From: Actinomycetota bacterium
GTDB taxonomy: Bacteria > Actinomycetota > Rubrobacteria > Rubrobacterales > Rubrobacteraceae
Direction: 5' to 3'
DNA length: 43,008 bases
Assembly: GCA_902810695.1 (NCBI GenBank)
Contig: CADDYV010000029.1
Span: 1 to 43,008 of the forward strand
Shown here: positions 8,461-15,545 of the stretch, piece by piece
How positions within the stretch are numbered: the first letter of the stretch is position 1
Layout of the letters: the number at the start of each line of letters is the position of its first letter
Position numbers and translations under genes: made by a program
Notes under the pieces: model-generated
Database searches by the model: none
Seen by the model: the letters and a program-made list of their open reading frames with translations, nothing else
What the model was told of the DNA's origin: nothing

Positions 8461-9621
8461 CTACCAGCTCTCCATTATCCTCACCAGCGGCTTCACCGCT
8501 ACCGCCGGGTCTATGACCGCCTCGGCGAGCCTGCGGGCGTTCTCCTTTTTCTCCCGCACCCCGGCTGGATTCTCGATGATCTCGTCGAAAGTTGCTTCTA
8601 TTGCCTTCACATCCTCGGGGTCTACGAGCCAGCCGGCGTCGTACTCCTCGACCATCGGCGAGACTTCTGTGAACGTCGGGTGTACAACCGGCACCCCGCA
8701 CGCCAGCGAGATGATCGAGCGGGTTACCATCGCATACTCCCTCTCCAGGTTGTGCTCGAAGAGGTCTATGCTCACGTCAACGCTGGAGAGGAACCTCTGG
8801 AAGTCGGAGAATTTCATCTGGCCGTGCATCGTTACCGAGGGGTGGCCCCCGATCCTGTCGAGGTCGCTCTTGGACTTGTGCGAACGCTCTATGCCGCCGC
8901 CCCAGTGCCAGGGCGTCAGGAGATCCAGGCTCACCCCCGGACGGTCCAGCTTCCTCTCCAGCACGTCCACCCAGTTACCCAGGGTGCTCCACTGCTGCAG
9001 ATAGCCCGCCACCGCAAAACGCACCCCGCCGCTCTGCCGCGCAGAGTTCTCTCCACGCGCGAGCGGCACGCACATGTTCACCACCTCCAGCGGCAGGTGG
9101 CGGATGTCCCGGTTCGCCTGCATCATCCAGCCCAGGAAGTACGGGACCTTCTTCCGCCCGTTGACGATGAAGGCGTCGGCGAGCTCTATGGCCCGTATCT
9201 TGCGCTCCCGCAGTCGGGCCAGCTCTTCCTTCGGATACTCCTCGCCGCGCTGGTAGAGGGTTTCGAGCATCTTGGGGGCGAAGAAGTCCAGGACGTAATG
9301 GATGCCGGGGATCGGCTTCAGGTGGTCGGCCTGATTGGAGTTGATCATGACCACCGTGGCAGGCGCGTTCGTCTTCAGGTAGCGCGAGAGCTGTCGCGCG
9401 CTGACCACCTCGATACCGGGAGCACTTGGGGGAGGGATCTTGCTGCCGAAGCGCAGCCACTGCCGGTCGGCGAAACCCCGAACGGTCAGCGTCTTCACCT
9501 TCAGACCGTGCGCGCGCAGGCCCTCCGCCAGCCCGAAAGCCCGCAAGCCCGGCGCGGCCACGGGCATCTCCTGGCCCGGAACTATGTCGTTGGAGATCAC
9601 GAACACCTGCCCGCTTACCAC
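8461..9621 (-). CDS. Glycosyltransferase, GT-B fold (GT4-like)
   Basis: About 386 residues. It starts VVSGQVFVISNDIVPGQEMP and has the strand-helix pattern of GT-B enzymes. The C-terminal part has LFEHNLEREYAMVTRSIISL, GVPVVHPTFTEVSP and AGWLVDPED, resembling the donor-binding end of GT4-like proteins. The E-x7-E motif is atypical. The GTG at 9621 overlaps the upstream TAA by seven bases. A start at 9855 would add about 78 residues read from the neighbouring gene and is rejected. The gene is tightly coupled to the methyltransferase upstream and the GT4 downstream. Confidence 0.75.
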   Translation of the reverse strand: MVSGQVFVISNDIVPGQEMPVAAPGLRAFGLAEGLRAHGLKVKTLTVRGFADRQWLRFGSKIPPPSAPGIEVVSARQLSRYLKTNAPATVVMINSNQADHLKPIPGIHYVLDFFAPKMLETLYQRGEEYPKEELARLRERKIRAIELADAFIVNGRKKVPYFLGWMMQANRDIRHLPLEVVNMCVPLARGENSARQSGGVRFAVAGYLQQWSTLGNWVDVLERKLDRPGVSLDLLTPWHWGGGIERSHKSKSDLDRIGGHPSVTMHGQMKFSDFQRFLSSVDVSIDLFEHNLEREYAMVTRSIISLACGVPVVHPTFTEVSPMVEEYDAGWLVDPEDVKAIEATFDEIIENPAGVREKKENARRLAEAVIDPAVAVKPLVRIMESW

Positions 9622-10799
9622 GTCTGCGGAACACCTACTTTCGTAACCGCGATCAAACCTCCCCTGTACATATCGTCGTGCGGGTACTTTAACGACTCCA
9701 CGTGCTCCAGGACAACCCGCCCATCCGTCGCTTCTACCAGCAGGTCCACGAACCTCAGCACGGACATCGGGTAGACGGTGGACTTCTCGGTGTGCCCCGA
9801 GCCCACGAAGTCCTCCAGGAACATGAGCCGCCCGCCAGGACGGACCACGCGCCACATCTCGGAGATCAGCCTCCGTTTCGCCTCCGTGGGGTTGTGGTGC
9901 ATGACGGTAACGGTGAAGGCCAGATCGAAGCTCTCATCCCGGCAGGGAAAGACAAGCTCATCTCCGAGCGCCTCAAAGCTCGCCCGCGGAAAGTTGGCCC
10001 GCGCAGCCCGGACCATCCCCTCGCTGATATCCAGCCCGCAAAACCGCATCCTCCGCAGATCGAAGCTCGCCGCCCACCGCCCGATCCCGCACCCCACTTC
10101 AAGGACATCGAAGGGCAGATCTTCGGCGCGACCTTCCTGAAGAGCAGCGAACTGCGGTTCGATCACGGCTGCCTGCACTTGGTGCATCGCCTTGTTGAAG
10201 GCGAGATCGTGGTGGACGCTGCAGATCGCCCGGTACGGCGAGGAGTCCGCCAGCGCATCGCCCCGCTCTCTCCAGTAGGCGGCGGCCTCGTAGCTGTCGC
10301 CGCCGAAGAACGTCGGCGTCTCCGACTCGCTCTCCAGCAGGCGGCACACCTCGACGGTTACCCCGCCGGGATCCGTGCTCTCCACCTCGATGCGCTGCCC
10401 ACCGGCCCAGCCATACTTTTCGCGTAGCCTCTCCCAGAGCGCGTCGTCCCGAACCACGACGCGGTCGAAAAAGACCAGCCTCTCGAAGAGCGGGCAACCA
10501 AACACGCTAACGAGGAAATGCTCGTCGAGGTCCGGTGGGATCACCACTACCAGCGGAACGCTCCATTGTTCCCCGGTCATCGCCTCATAAGGGAAAGAGA
10601 AGATGTCCAGGACGACGAGAACGCTGGTCTCTTCCAGGATGGCGCCGAGCCGTGCGGGCAGCACCTCCCACTCGCTAAGAACCGTGCAACCTTCGGGGAG
10701 ATCTGCGCCGTTAACTTGCTCCGAGAAGCGACCAGCGTAGAGGACCAGGCGTTTCCCGGCAGTGATCTCCGGCCTGAGCTGTTGCGCCGTCTCGCTCAA
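9615..10799 (-). CDS. SAM-dependent methyltransferase (Methyltransf_11 type) with N-terminal extension
   Basis: 394 residues. The C-terminal half is a class I methyltransferase: motif I DVLEVGCGIGRWA, CGLDISEGMVRAA, SFDLAFTVTVMHHN, then MWRVVRPGGRLMFLEDF. The N-terminal ~170 residues are a separate Rossmann-like segment of unknown role (RLVLYAGRF, TSVLVVLDIFSF, VPLVVVIPPDLDEHF). It starts with TTG at 10799, overlapping the preceding TGA (TTGA). Probable role: methylating a sugar or glycan end. In ABC-exported polysaccharides, terminal methylation can stop chain growth, but no such role can be shown here. Confidence 0.8.
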   Translation of the reverse strand: MSETAQQLRPEITAGKRLVLYAGRFSEQVNGADLPEGCTVLSEWEVLPARLGAILEETSVLVVLDIFSFPYEAMTGEQWSVPLVVVIPPDLDEHFLVSVFGCPLFERLVFFDRVVVRDDALWERLREKYGWAGGQRIEVESTDPGGVTVEVCRLLESESETPTFFGGDSYEAAAYWRERGDALADSSPYRAICSVHHDLAFNKAMHQVQAAVIEPQFAALQEGRAEDLPFDVLEVGCGIGRWAASFDLRRMRFCGLDISEGMVRAARANFPRASFEALGDELVFPCRDESFDLAFTVTVMHHNPTEAKRRLISEMWRVVRPGGRLMFLEDFVGSGHTEKSTVYPMSVLRFVDLLVEATDGRVVLEHVESLKYPHDDMYRGGLIAVTKVGVPQTW

Positions 10800-11227
10800 A
10801 GGTAACGCTGCTCCAGCGTGCGGAAGTTCCTGTTACGCCGGAAGACAGATCCGGCAGGGCTGTTGCCCATCCGTCGCAGCAGCAACTGCAGGTCCTTTTC
10901 CGCTCCCTCCAGGTAAGCCACCCGTTCCGGCGAGGAACCCTCCGGGCGCGGCGCGCGGAGGTAGCGTTGCTCCAGCGTGCGGAAGTTCTTGTTGAGACGG
11001 AGGACCGGAGCCGCCGGGCTCGACGCCATCCGCCGCAGCAGCAGCCGGAGGTCGGTCTCCGCCTCTTCGAGGCGCGAGAGCCGGCTAAGGGAGACGGAGG
11101 CGCCAACGCTCACATCTCCCCCGCTCAGCCGCGCCTTGAGGAAACGCACCTCGAAAGCGAGAAGCTCGTTCTCCATCCTGAGCCTGTCTGCCTCCGTTGG
11201 AGTGTAGAACTCGTTCTCTTCAGGCAA
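10796..11227 (-). CDS. Small protein with tandem ~40-residue repeat and N-terminal coil
   Basis: 143 residues, family not recognised. The N-terminal part is helical and charged (EADRLRMENELLAFEVRFLK). Then come two copies of a unit: RLEEAETDLRLLLRRMASSP...NKNFRTLEQRYL and YLEGAEKDLQLLLRRMGNSP...NRNFRTLEQRYL, joined by a Pro/Arg linker. The second copy ends the protein exactly. The repeat is also visible in the DNA: a TAGCGTTGCTCCAGCGTGCGG-like segment occurs near 10803 and 10963. The TTG start at 11227 overlaps the sulfotransferase stop by eight bases and has GGGAG upstream. Its place inside the GT/sulfotransferase operon suggests a scaffold or length-sensing partner of the coiled-coil enzymes, which is inference only. 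Confidence 0.7.
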   Translation of the reverse strand: MPEENEFYTPTEADRLRMENELLAFEVRFLKARLSGGDVSVGASVSLSRLSRLEEAETDLRLLLRRMASSPAAPVLRLNKNFRTLEQRYLRAPRPEGSSPERVAYLEGAEKDLQLLLRRMGNSPAGSVFRRNRNFRTLEQRYL

Positions 11228-12023
11228 CTTCTATCTCCCTGAGTAGCATCTGCTCCGTCCTTTTGCTCAGCCCTTCGAGCGCCCGCCAGGTGGTGTTTAC
11301 TTCGCCGATCAAACGCCGGTCCGAAACTGGCTGCTTTCCGGGGCGCCTGCCGGTTATGCTTGTGTCGAAGACCTCCCCTATCGGGACGTCTTTCAGCCCC
11401 AACTTCCAGCGCCGGTTTATGGCCCAGATCAGCGGGAATCCGTCCTGAAGCATGTCCATCGAGAGCACCATCGTGTCCTCGGGATGGACGCGGGCGAAGG
11501 AGACCAGGGCCTCGTTGTGCGTGAGCCACATCCTCAGAGCCAGGTCCGGCTCCTGCCAGAAGCGGCGGTGCAATTTGCCGGGCCCTTCGTTCGAGAACAG
11601 GTTGGCAGAGTGCCTGCGCGTCAGCGAGTAGGTCGCGTCCGCGAAGTGCCGGTAAACGATGAGCACCTTGGCGTCAGGGAGCAGGTACTTCCAGAGCATG
11701 ATAAACGGGCACGCCCGCGGGTCCTTGAACCCCCACAGCCTGTGCTCGGCGTTGCGTTGATCTATGATCTGCTGCATCCGCTGCCAGCGATTCTGGTTCA
11801 CGACGGGCAAAAGCCGCTCGCCGACCTGCCAGGTCAGATCGTTGTCGCCGAGTATCTGCTGGTGGAGGTTCACCACTTCTCTGTCCTCGAAGTGGCCATA
11901 AGGATTTGAGGGGTTCGCGTCGAGCAACTCGTAGCCGAGGAAGAGCCCTGCCCGGTGCAGAAGCTGGGCGGTAAGAGACGTCCCGCTGCGGTGAAACCCC
12001 GCGATTATTAGCTGCTCGCTCAC
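11220..12023 (-). CDS. Sulfotransferase (Sulfotransfer_1/3 type)
   Basis: 267 residues. The 5'-phosphosulfate loop GFHRSGTSLTAQLL is at the very N-terminus. The 3'-phosphate site is KVLIVYRHFADATYSLTRRHS. The NPSNPYGHFEDREVVNLHQ segment is typical of bacterial sulfotransferase-like proteins in polysaccharide loci. The start is GTG at 12023 with AAGGAG close upstream. It is probably the first gene of the run 12023 to 6389, given the 200-base gap above it. The acceptor is unknown. Confidence 0.85.
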   Translation of the reverse strand: MSEQLIIAGFHRSGTSLTAQLLHRAGLFLGYELLDANPSNPYGHFEDREVVNLHQQILGDNDLTWQVGERLLPVVNQNRWQRMQQIIDQRNAEHRLWGFKDPRACPFIMLWKYLLPDAKVLIVYRHFADATYSLTRRHSANLFSNEGPGKLHRRFWQEPDLALRMWLTHNEALVSFARVHPEDTMVLSMDMLQDGFPLIWAINRRWKLGLKDVPIGEVFDTSITGRRPGKQPVSDRRLIGEVNTTWRALEGLSKRTEQMLLREIEVA

Positions 12024-12089
12024 ATACTCCTTCCTCTTCGGCGACTCACGCTAAGCAACCTCGCATTCTAGACCATCGGAATTACCTTT

Positions 12090-12113
12090 GATAAGAAGTT
12101 ATCGCCGTATACG
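12090..12113. promoter_or_regulatory. Dyad symmetries in the 200-base gap upstream of the 12023 operon
   Basis: The gap at 12024-12223 is more AT-rich than its flanks. It holds a GATAA/TTATC inverted repeat (12090-12103) next to the 8-bp palindrome CGTATACG (12106-12113). This is a plausible operator or promoter area for the downstream minus-strand run. No convincing -35/-10 pair could be fixed. Nothing else is seen in the gap. Confidence 0.25.
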
Positions 12114-12223
12114 ACCGTAAGCGGGTATGTATAGTAGCCAAAGCTTTCGTACCGGAGAACGGTTAGCGTGGTTACGCTTCAATTACTTGCTCTAGCGAGC
12201 GGATAGAGGACTCGTATTCTTGC

Positions 12224-12841
12224 CTACACACCAATCGCTTGCTTGTAGATACGATACTCTGGCTCTAGGTATTCACGCAACTCGCGCTCGCATTCCTCGG
12301 AGAGCTCAAAGGAGAGCTTTGGTGAGACGTTGCTGGTTCCCACCTCTACCTCCTCACCCACCTTCTCGCACAGATACTCTATTAGTAACTCCAGGCGCTC
12401 GTAGCAGAATATCCGGTCCACCTCGCGCTTTCCTGGTTGTGACTTTACGAACCTGGCCTGGCGACCCACCCGGGCGAAGTGTTCATCGCCTTTCATGTAA
12501 GCGCAAACGAACTGCTCAAAGGAGATATCTCCTGTGTAGTTGCGGTGAGCAGGACGTGAAGGGTCTGCAAGCTCCTCCCGCGAGCGATAGCGCCACCAGC
12601 TCGCAAGCCACTCGATAGGCTCGCGGAATACGCACACCACTTCGTAGGACTCGCGGGGAAAGCCTTTCGAGGCTAGATACGGTTGCAGAAAGCGCTGGAA
12701 CTGAGCGTACGTGGTGTGCTTGAACGATGGATTACCGTGCGTGGCAGCATCTGAGTACGAGCGGAAAGCCCTTTCGACCGAAGTCGAAGCTGCCTTGGGC
12801 ATGGACAGAAACACAAAACCGCGGCGCGGGGCCAGCAACAT
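12224..12841 (-). CDS. Sulfotransferase (Sulfotransfer_2-like), tandem copy A1
   Basis: 205 residues. The 5'-phosphosulfate loop is SMPKAASTSVERAF and the 3'-phosphate site is EVVCVFREPIEWLASWW. It is short but appears complete, ending in a helical EECERELREYLEPEYRIY segment. ATG 12841 has GAGGGAGG seven bases upstream. The first ~50 codons are diverged from the neighbouring copy (12893-13519), roughly 60% identical in protein. Codons ~51-198 are identical to it at DNA level. The last ten residues differ again. It probably sulfates the glycan; paralogue specificity, if any, would reside in the N-terminal part. Confidence 0.82.
   Translation of the reverse strand: MLLAPRRGFVFLSMPKAASTSVERAFRSYSDAATHGNPSFKHTTYAQFQRFLQPYLASKGFPRESYEVVCVFREPIEWLASWWRYRSREELADPSRPAHRNYTGDISFEQFVCAYMKGDEHFARVGRQARFVKSQPGKREVDRIFCYERLELLIEYLCEKVGEEVEVGTSNVSPKLSFELSEECERELREYLEPEYRIYKQAIGV
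12246..12691. repeat. 446-bp exact direct repeat, copy A1 (partner 12924-13369)
   Basis: Compared line by line, this tract is identical to 12924-13369, at an offset of 678 bp. Identity stops abruptly on both sides inside homologous but diverged coding sequence. It covers most of the sulfotransferase catalytic and C-terminal region. Confidence 0.92.
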
Positions 12842-12892
12842 GATTTAGCCTCCCTCAATCGTCATGTGCGCTGGGCTGTCACGGCAAACCGG

Positions 12893-13519
12893 CTACGTCG
12901 CCAGCTCTGCCATTGCCCGCTCATAGATACGATACTCTGGCTCTAGGTATTCACGCAACTCGCGCTCGCATTCCTCGGAGAGCTCAAAGGAGAGCTTTGG
13001 TGAGACGTTGCTGGTTCCCACCTCTACCTCCTCACCCACCTTCTCGCACAGATACTCTATTAGTAACTCCAGGCGCTCGTAGCAGAATATCCGGTCCACC
13101 TCGCGCTTTCCTGGTTGTGACTTTACGAACCTGGCCTGGCGACCCACCCGGGCGAAGTGTTCATCGCCTTTCATGTAAGCGCAAACGAACTGCTCAAAGG
13201 AGATATCTCCTGTGTAGTTGCGGTGAGCAGGACGTGAAGGGTCTGCAAGCTCCTCCCGCGAGCGATAGCGCCACCAGCTCGCAAGCCACTCGATAGGCTC
13301 GCGGAATACGCACACCACTTCGTAGGACTCGCGGGGAAAGCCTTTCGAGGCTAGATACGGTTGCAGAAACTTTTGAAACCCGGCGTACTGAGTGTGCTTG
13401 AATGCCGGGTATCCCTGCAAGACCATAGTCGCGTAAGGCAAGAAAGCACTTTCGATCGAGGTCGAAGCTGCCTTGGGCATGGCGAGAAAGACGAAGCCCT
13501 TAGTAGGAGCCAGCAGCAT
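12893..13519 (-). CDS. Sulfotransferase (Sulfotransfer_2-like), tandem copy A2
   Basis: 208 residues, paralogous to 12224-12841. The 5'-phosphosulfate loop is AMPKAASTSIESAF and the 3'-phosphate site is EVVCVFREPIEWLASWW. The N-terminal 50 residues and the C-terminal tail (ERAMAELAT) differ from copy A1, while the middle is identical at DNA level. ATG 13519 lies three bases after the TAA of the upstream glycosyltransferase. It is likely co-transcribed from 17385 downward. Confidence 0.82.
   Translation of the reverse strand: MLLAPTKGFVFLAMPKAASTSIESAFLPYATMVLQGYPAFKHTQYAGFQKFLQPYLASKGFPRESYEVVCVFREPIEWLASWWRYRSREELADPSRPAHRNYTGDISFEQFVCAYMKGDEHFARVGRQARFVKSQPGKREVDRIFCYERLELLIEYLCEKVGEEVEVGTSNVSPKLSFELSEECERELREYLEPEYRIYERAMAELAT
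12924..13369. repeat. 446-bp exact direct repeat, copy A2 (partner 12246-12691)
   Basis: This is the second copy of the exact repeat in the tandem sulfotransferases, in the same orientation. No terminal inverted repeats, target-site duplications or transposase are associated with it. Confidence 0.92.
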
Positions 13520-13522
13520 TGC

Positions 13523-14446
13523 TTATCCACTAGCCACGGCAGATGTCACCGCGAGTTGCCGTCGGAGCGGTTCGTAGGTCTGCCGGAGGTGCTCAACTAC
13601 ATGTGTCCCATCAGGGCTCTCGACCCGGATGATTCCCTCGGGCAACGATAACCCCTCGCGAAGGGCATGGAACAGTTCCCATTCGCGCCGCTTGCGAGCG
13701 TTGATCACGGACTTGAACTCGGTGTACGACCAGTGATTAAACTCTTTGGCATCCAGCCACTTCAACTCGAAGCACACGAAGCCAGGCAGCCTCGTTACGG
13801 GATCACCCGGTTGGGAAAGCATCAACTCCCAGTCGAATGCCTTCGCAAATGTATAAGCCGGTGAGTTACGCCACCCCCACGGCTCCGCTTTCGTCGGCGT
13901 GGTGTCGAGGTAGGCAACGTGTTCGTCTTTAACATAGACCGGCGAACGCGGAATCGTGATCGCCCCATCGGAGCCCTCAAGCTGCCAGGAGAGATCCCGC
14001 AACACCCTCTCCCCTTGCGGACTTAACACCATGTCCCCATCCCACTTCAATGCATATCTCGTCCTTACATGCGAAAAGCTCCAGTTGTAGAAGTAAGTCA
14101 AACTGTGCACCGAATCGGGGTAGGTGGCAAGGTGCTCCGGTCCACACCTCGATACCTCAAAGGGGTATGAGAGCACCCGCAGCTTCTCTTCCAGACCTTC
14201 TTCCCCAGCGACCTGGTGGGCAAGATCTGGGGTTCCATCTGTGGAGAGGTTGTCTACCAGGACAACTTCTTCTACCGAGCGGAGCACCCCTGGCAGCACC
14301 CAGGGGATGGATTGGGCTTCGTTTTTGACCCTCATCACTGCTGTAAAGCCTGAGCTTGAGGGTTTTGTTACCCACTTCCAGCGGATCGCGTACTCTCCTA
14401 TCCCCTCCCGGTTCATCCACTCTTCAGATATGCTTATCCCTGACAC
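13523..14446 (-). CDS. GT2-like glycosyltransferase (standalone second-domain paralogue)
   Basis: About 307 residues, equivalent to the second domain of the 15538-17385 protein. It has TAVMRVKNEAQSIPWVLPG, VVLVDNLSTDGTPDL and YALKWDGDMVLSP, the GT2 nucleotide-binding and DxD-type elements. A WGWRNSP...AFDWE region and a C-terminal HVVEHLRQTYEPLRR segment follow. The GTG at 14446 was chosen because AGGAG lies eight bases upstream. A GTG at 14470, just after the upstream stop, would add eight residues. Residues about 12-160 are DNA-identical to the paralogue and the rest is diverged. It could be a truncated duplicate that stayed in frame. Confidence 0.75.
   Translation of the reverse strand: MSGISISEEWMNREGIGEYAIRWKWVTKPSSSGFTAVMRVKNEAQSIPWVLPGVLRSVEEVVLVDNLSTDGTPDLAHQVAGEEGLEEKLRVLSYPFEVSRCGPEHLATYPDSVHSLTYFYNWSFSHVRTRYALKWDGDMVLSPQGERVLRDLSWQLEGSDGAITIPRSPVYVKDEHVAYLDTTPTKAEPWGWRNSPAYTFAKAFDWELMLSQPGDPVTRLPGFVCFELKWLDAKEFNHWSYTEFKSVINARKRREWELFHALREGLSLPEGIIRVESPDGTHVVEHLRQTYEPLRRQLAVTSAVASG
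13965..14414. repeat. 450-bp exact direct repeat, copy B1 (partner 16094-16543)
   Basis: Compared line by line, this tract is identical to 16094-16543, at an offset of 2129 bp. It covers the GT2 nucleotide-binding core. Identity ends sharply at both ends within homologous, diverged sequence. Confidence 0.92.
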
Positions 14447-14471
14447 CCCGCATTCTCCTGCGCGTAGCACA

Positions 14472-15545
14472 TCATCTGAACATCTCGAACAAGGCCCGCT
14501 TGAGCCGAAGGGGGATCAGACCGCGCGCTCTAGCCGGGACCAGCCGCCTGACCAGCGTCAGCAAGAGGTCCGCGAGCGGCTCCGGCTGCGGCGCGGGCGG
14601 CTTTGGCGTTTCCTTCGCCTCTTGCCCGGGCGGCTTCCTTCGGAGCAGCGGACGGGTCGCCGCCATCGTGGTTGATTGGGCGACATGCTCGGCGTAGCGG
14701 TAGAAGGTCGTGTACTCCTCGCGGTGCTCATCCAGACGGGACAGCACTGCATCGTCATCACCAGATCCAGGTTCGGCGAGCAACAGCAAATCCTCCCACA
14801 CCTGTTCTGCAAGATACACCAGGGCCTTGGGAGCATCTAGGTCTTCCCAGGTCGCCCTCGAGCGGCGTAGCGAATGGTCCACGAAGCTGTCCGCCGACGC
14901 TTGGTTCCGGGCTCGCGCGTTCACCAGGGACGGGATGTCGAACTGCGTACTGATGCGGGCAATCGTCTGGGTCCAGTCTTCCAGCAAATCCTCGAACCGG
15001 ATGAAGGCCCGCCGGCACTCGCGGGTCGCCCGCTCGGTGAACAGCATCGTGTTGACCCAGCCAGCCACGCGGTTGGCATCGGTAAGGGACATGTACGAGT
15101 ACCAGTGAGACTTGCTGCTCACCACCTCTGCCGGGTGCCGGAGCACGGTAACCACGTGAACGTTGGCGTCCAGCTCACCACCAACCCGGTTCCACAGCGG
15201 CAGGAACCACAGCAGCCGCGGGTCTTTGATCACCACCCGGTCGTGGCCGGAGAACTGTTTCTCCAACCACTGCCGCACCTCGGCGCTTACCTGCTCGTCG
15301 AGGCAGATCTTGGCGGTATCCGCCCAGGCAGCCGGGCGCGCGTCAGAGGCATGCACGTTGGCCCGCCGCAGGAGCGCCATGTGCTGGTCCACGACCCACT
15401 GCGGCTCTCCGAACCCCCGCGGGTTGGTGTCATCAGATTTTACCTGCGGCTCAGGCACATAGAACCCCAAATTGCCGACGATATTCGCGAACAGGCTGGT
15501 GCCGCTGCGGCCAGAGCCAGCCACAAGAATCAGGTCTCTACTCAT
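14472..15545 (-). CDS. Sulfotransferase (Sulfotransfer_3-like)
   Basis: 357 residues. The N-terminal MSRDLILVAGSGRSGTSLFA carries the 5'-phosphosulfate loop. The 3'-phosphate site is VHVVTVLRHPAEVVSSKSHW. A DTNPRGFGEPQWVVDQHMAL segment parallels the NPYGHFED region of the 11220 sulfotransferase, so the two are probably distant relatives. The C-terminal end is Pro/Arg-rich and basic. ATG 15545 has GGGAG seven bases upstream and overlaps the upstream gene by eight bases. A start at 15629 would add Arg-rich out-of-frame-type residues and is rejected. The acceptor is unknown. Confidence 0.85.
   Translation of the reverse strand: MSRDLILVAGSGRSGTSLFANIVGNLGFYVPEPQVKSDDTNPRGFGEPQWVVDQHMALLRRANVHASDARPAAWADTAKICLDEQVSAEVRQWLEKQFSGHDRVVIKDPRLLWFLPLWNRVGGELDANVHVVTVLRHPAEVVSSKSHWYSYMSLTDANRVAGWVNTMLFTERATRECRRAFIRFEDLLEDWTQTIARISTQFDIPSLVNARARNQASADSFVDHSLRRSRATWEDLDAPKALVYLAEQVWEDLLLLAEPGSGDDDAVLSRLDEHREEYTTFYRYAEHVAQSTTMAATRPLLRRKPPGQEAKETPKPPAPQPEPLADLLLTLVRRLVPARARGLIPLRLKRALFEMFR

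Noticed and set aside
12090-12113. loxP-like arrangement (AAGTTAT next to TATACG)
   Set aside because: No second arm with the required spacer, and no recombinase gene nearby; treated as chance dyads.
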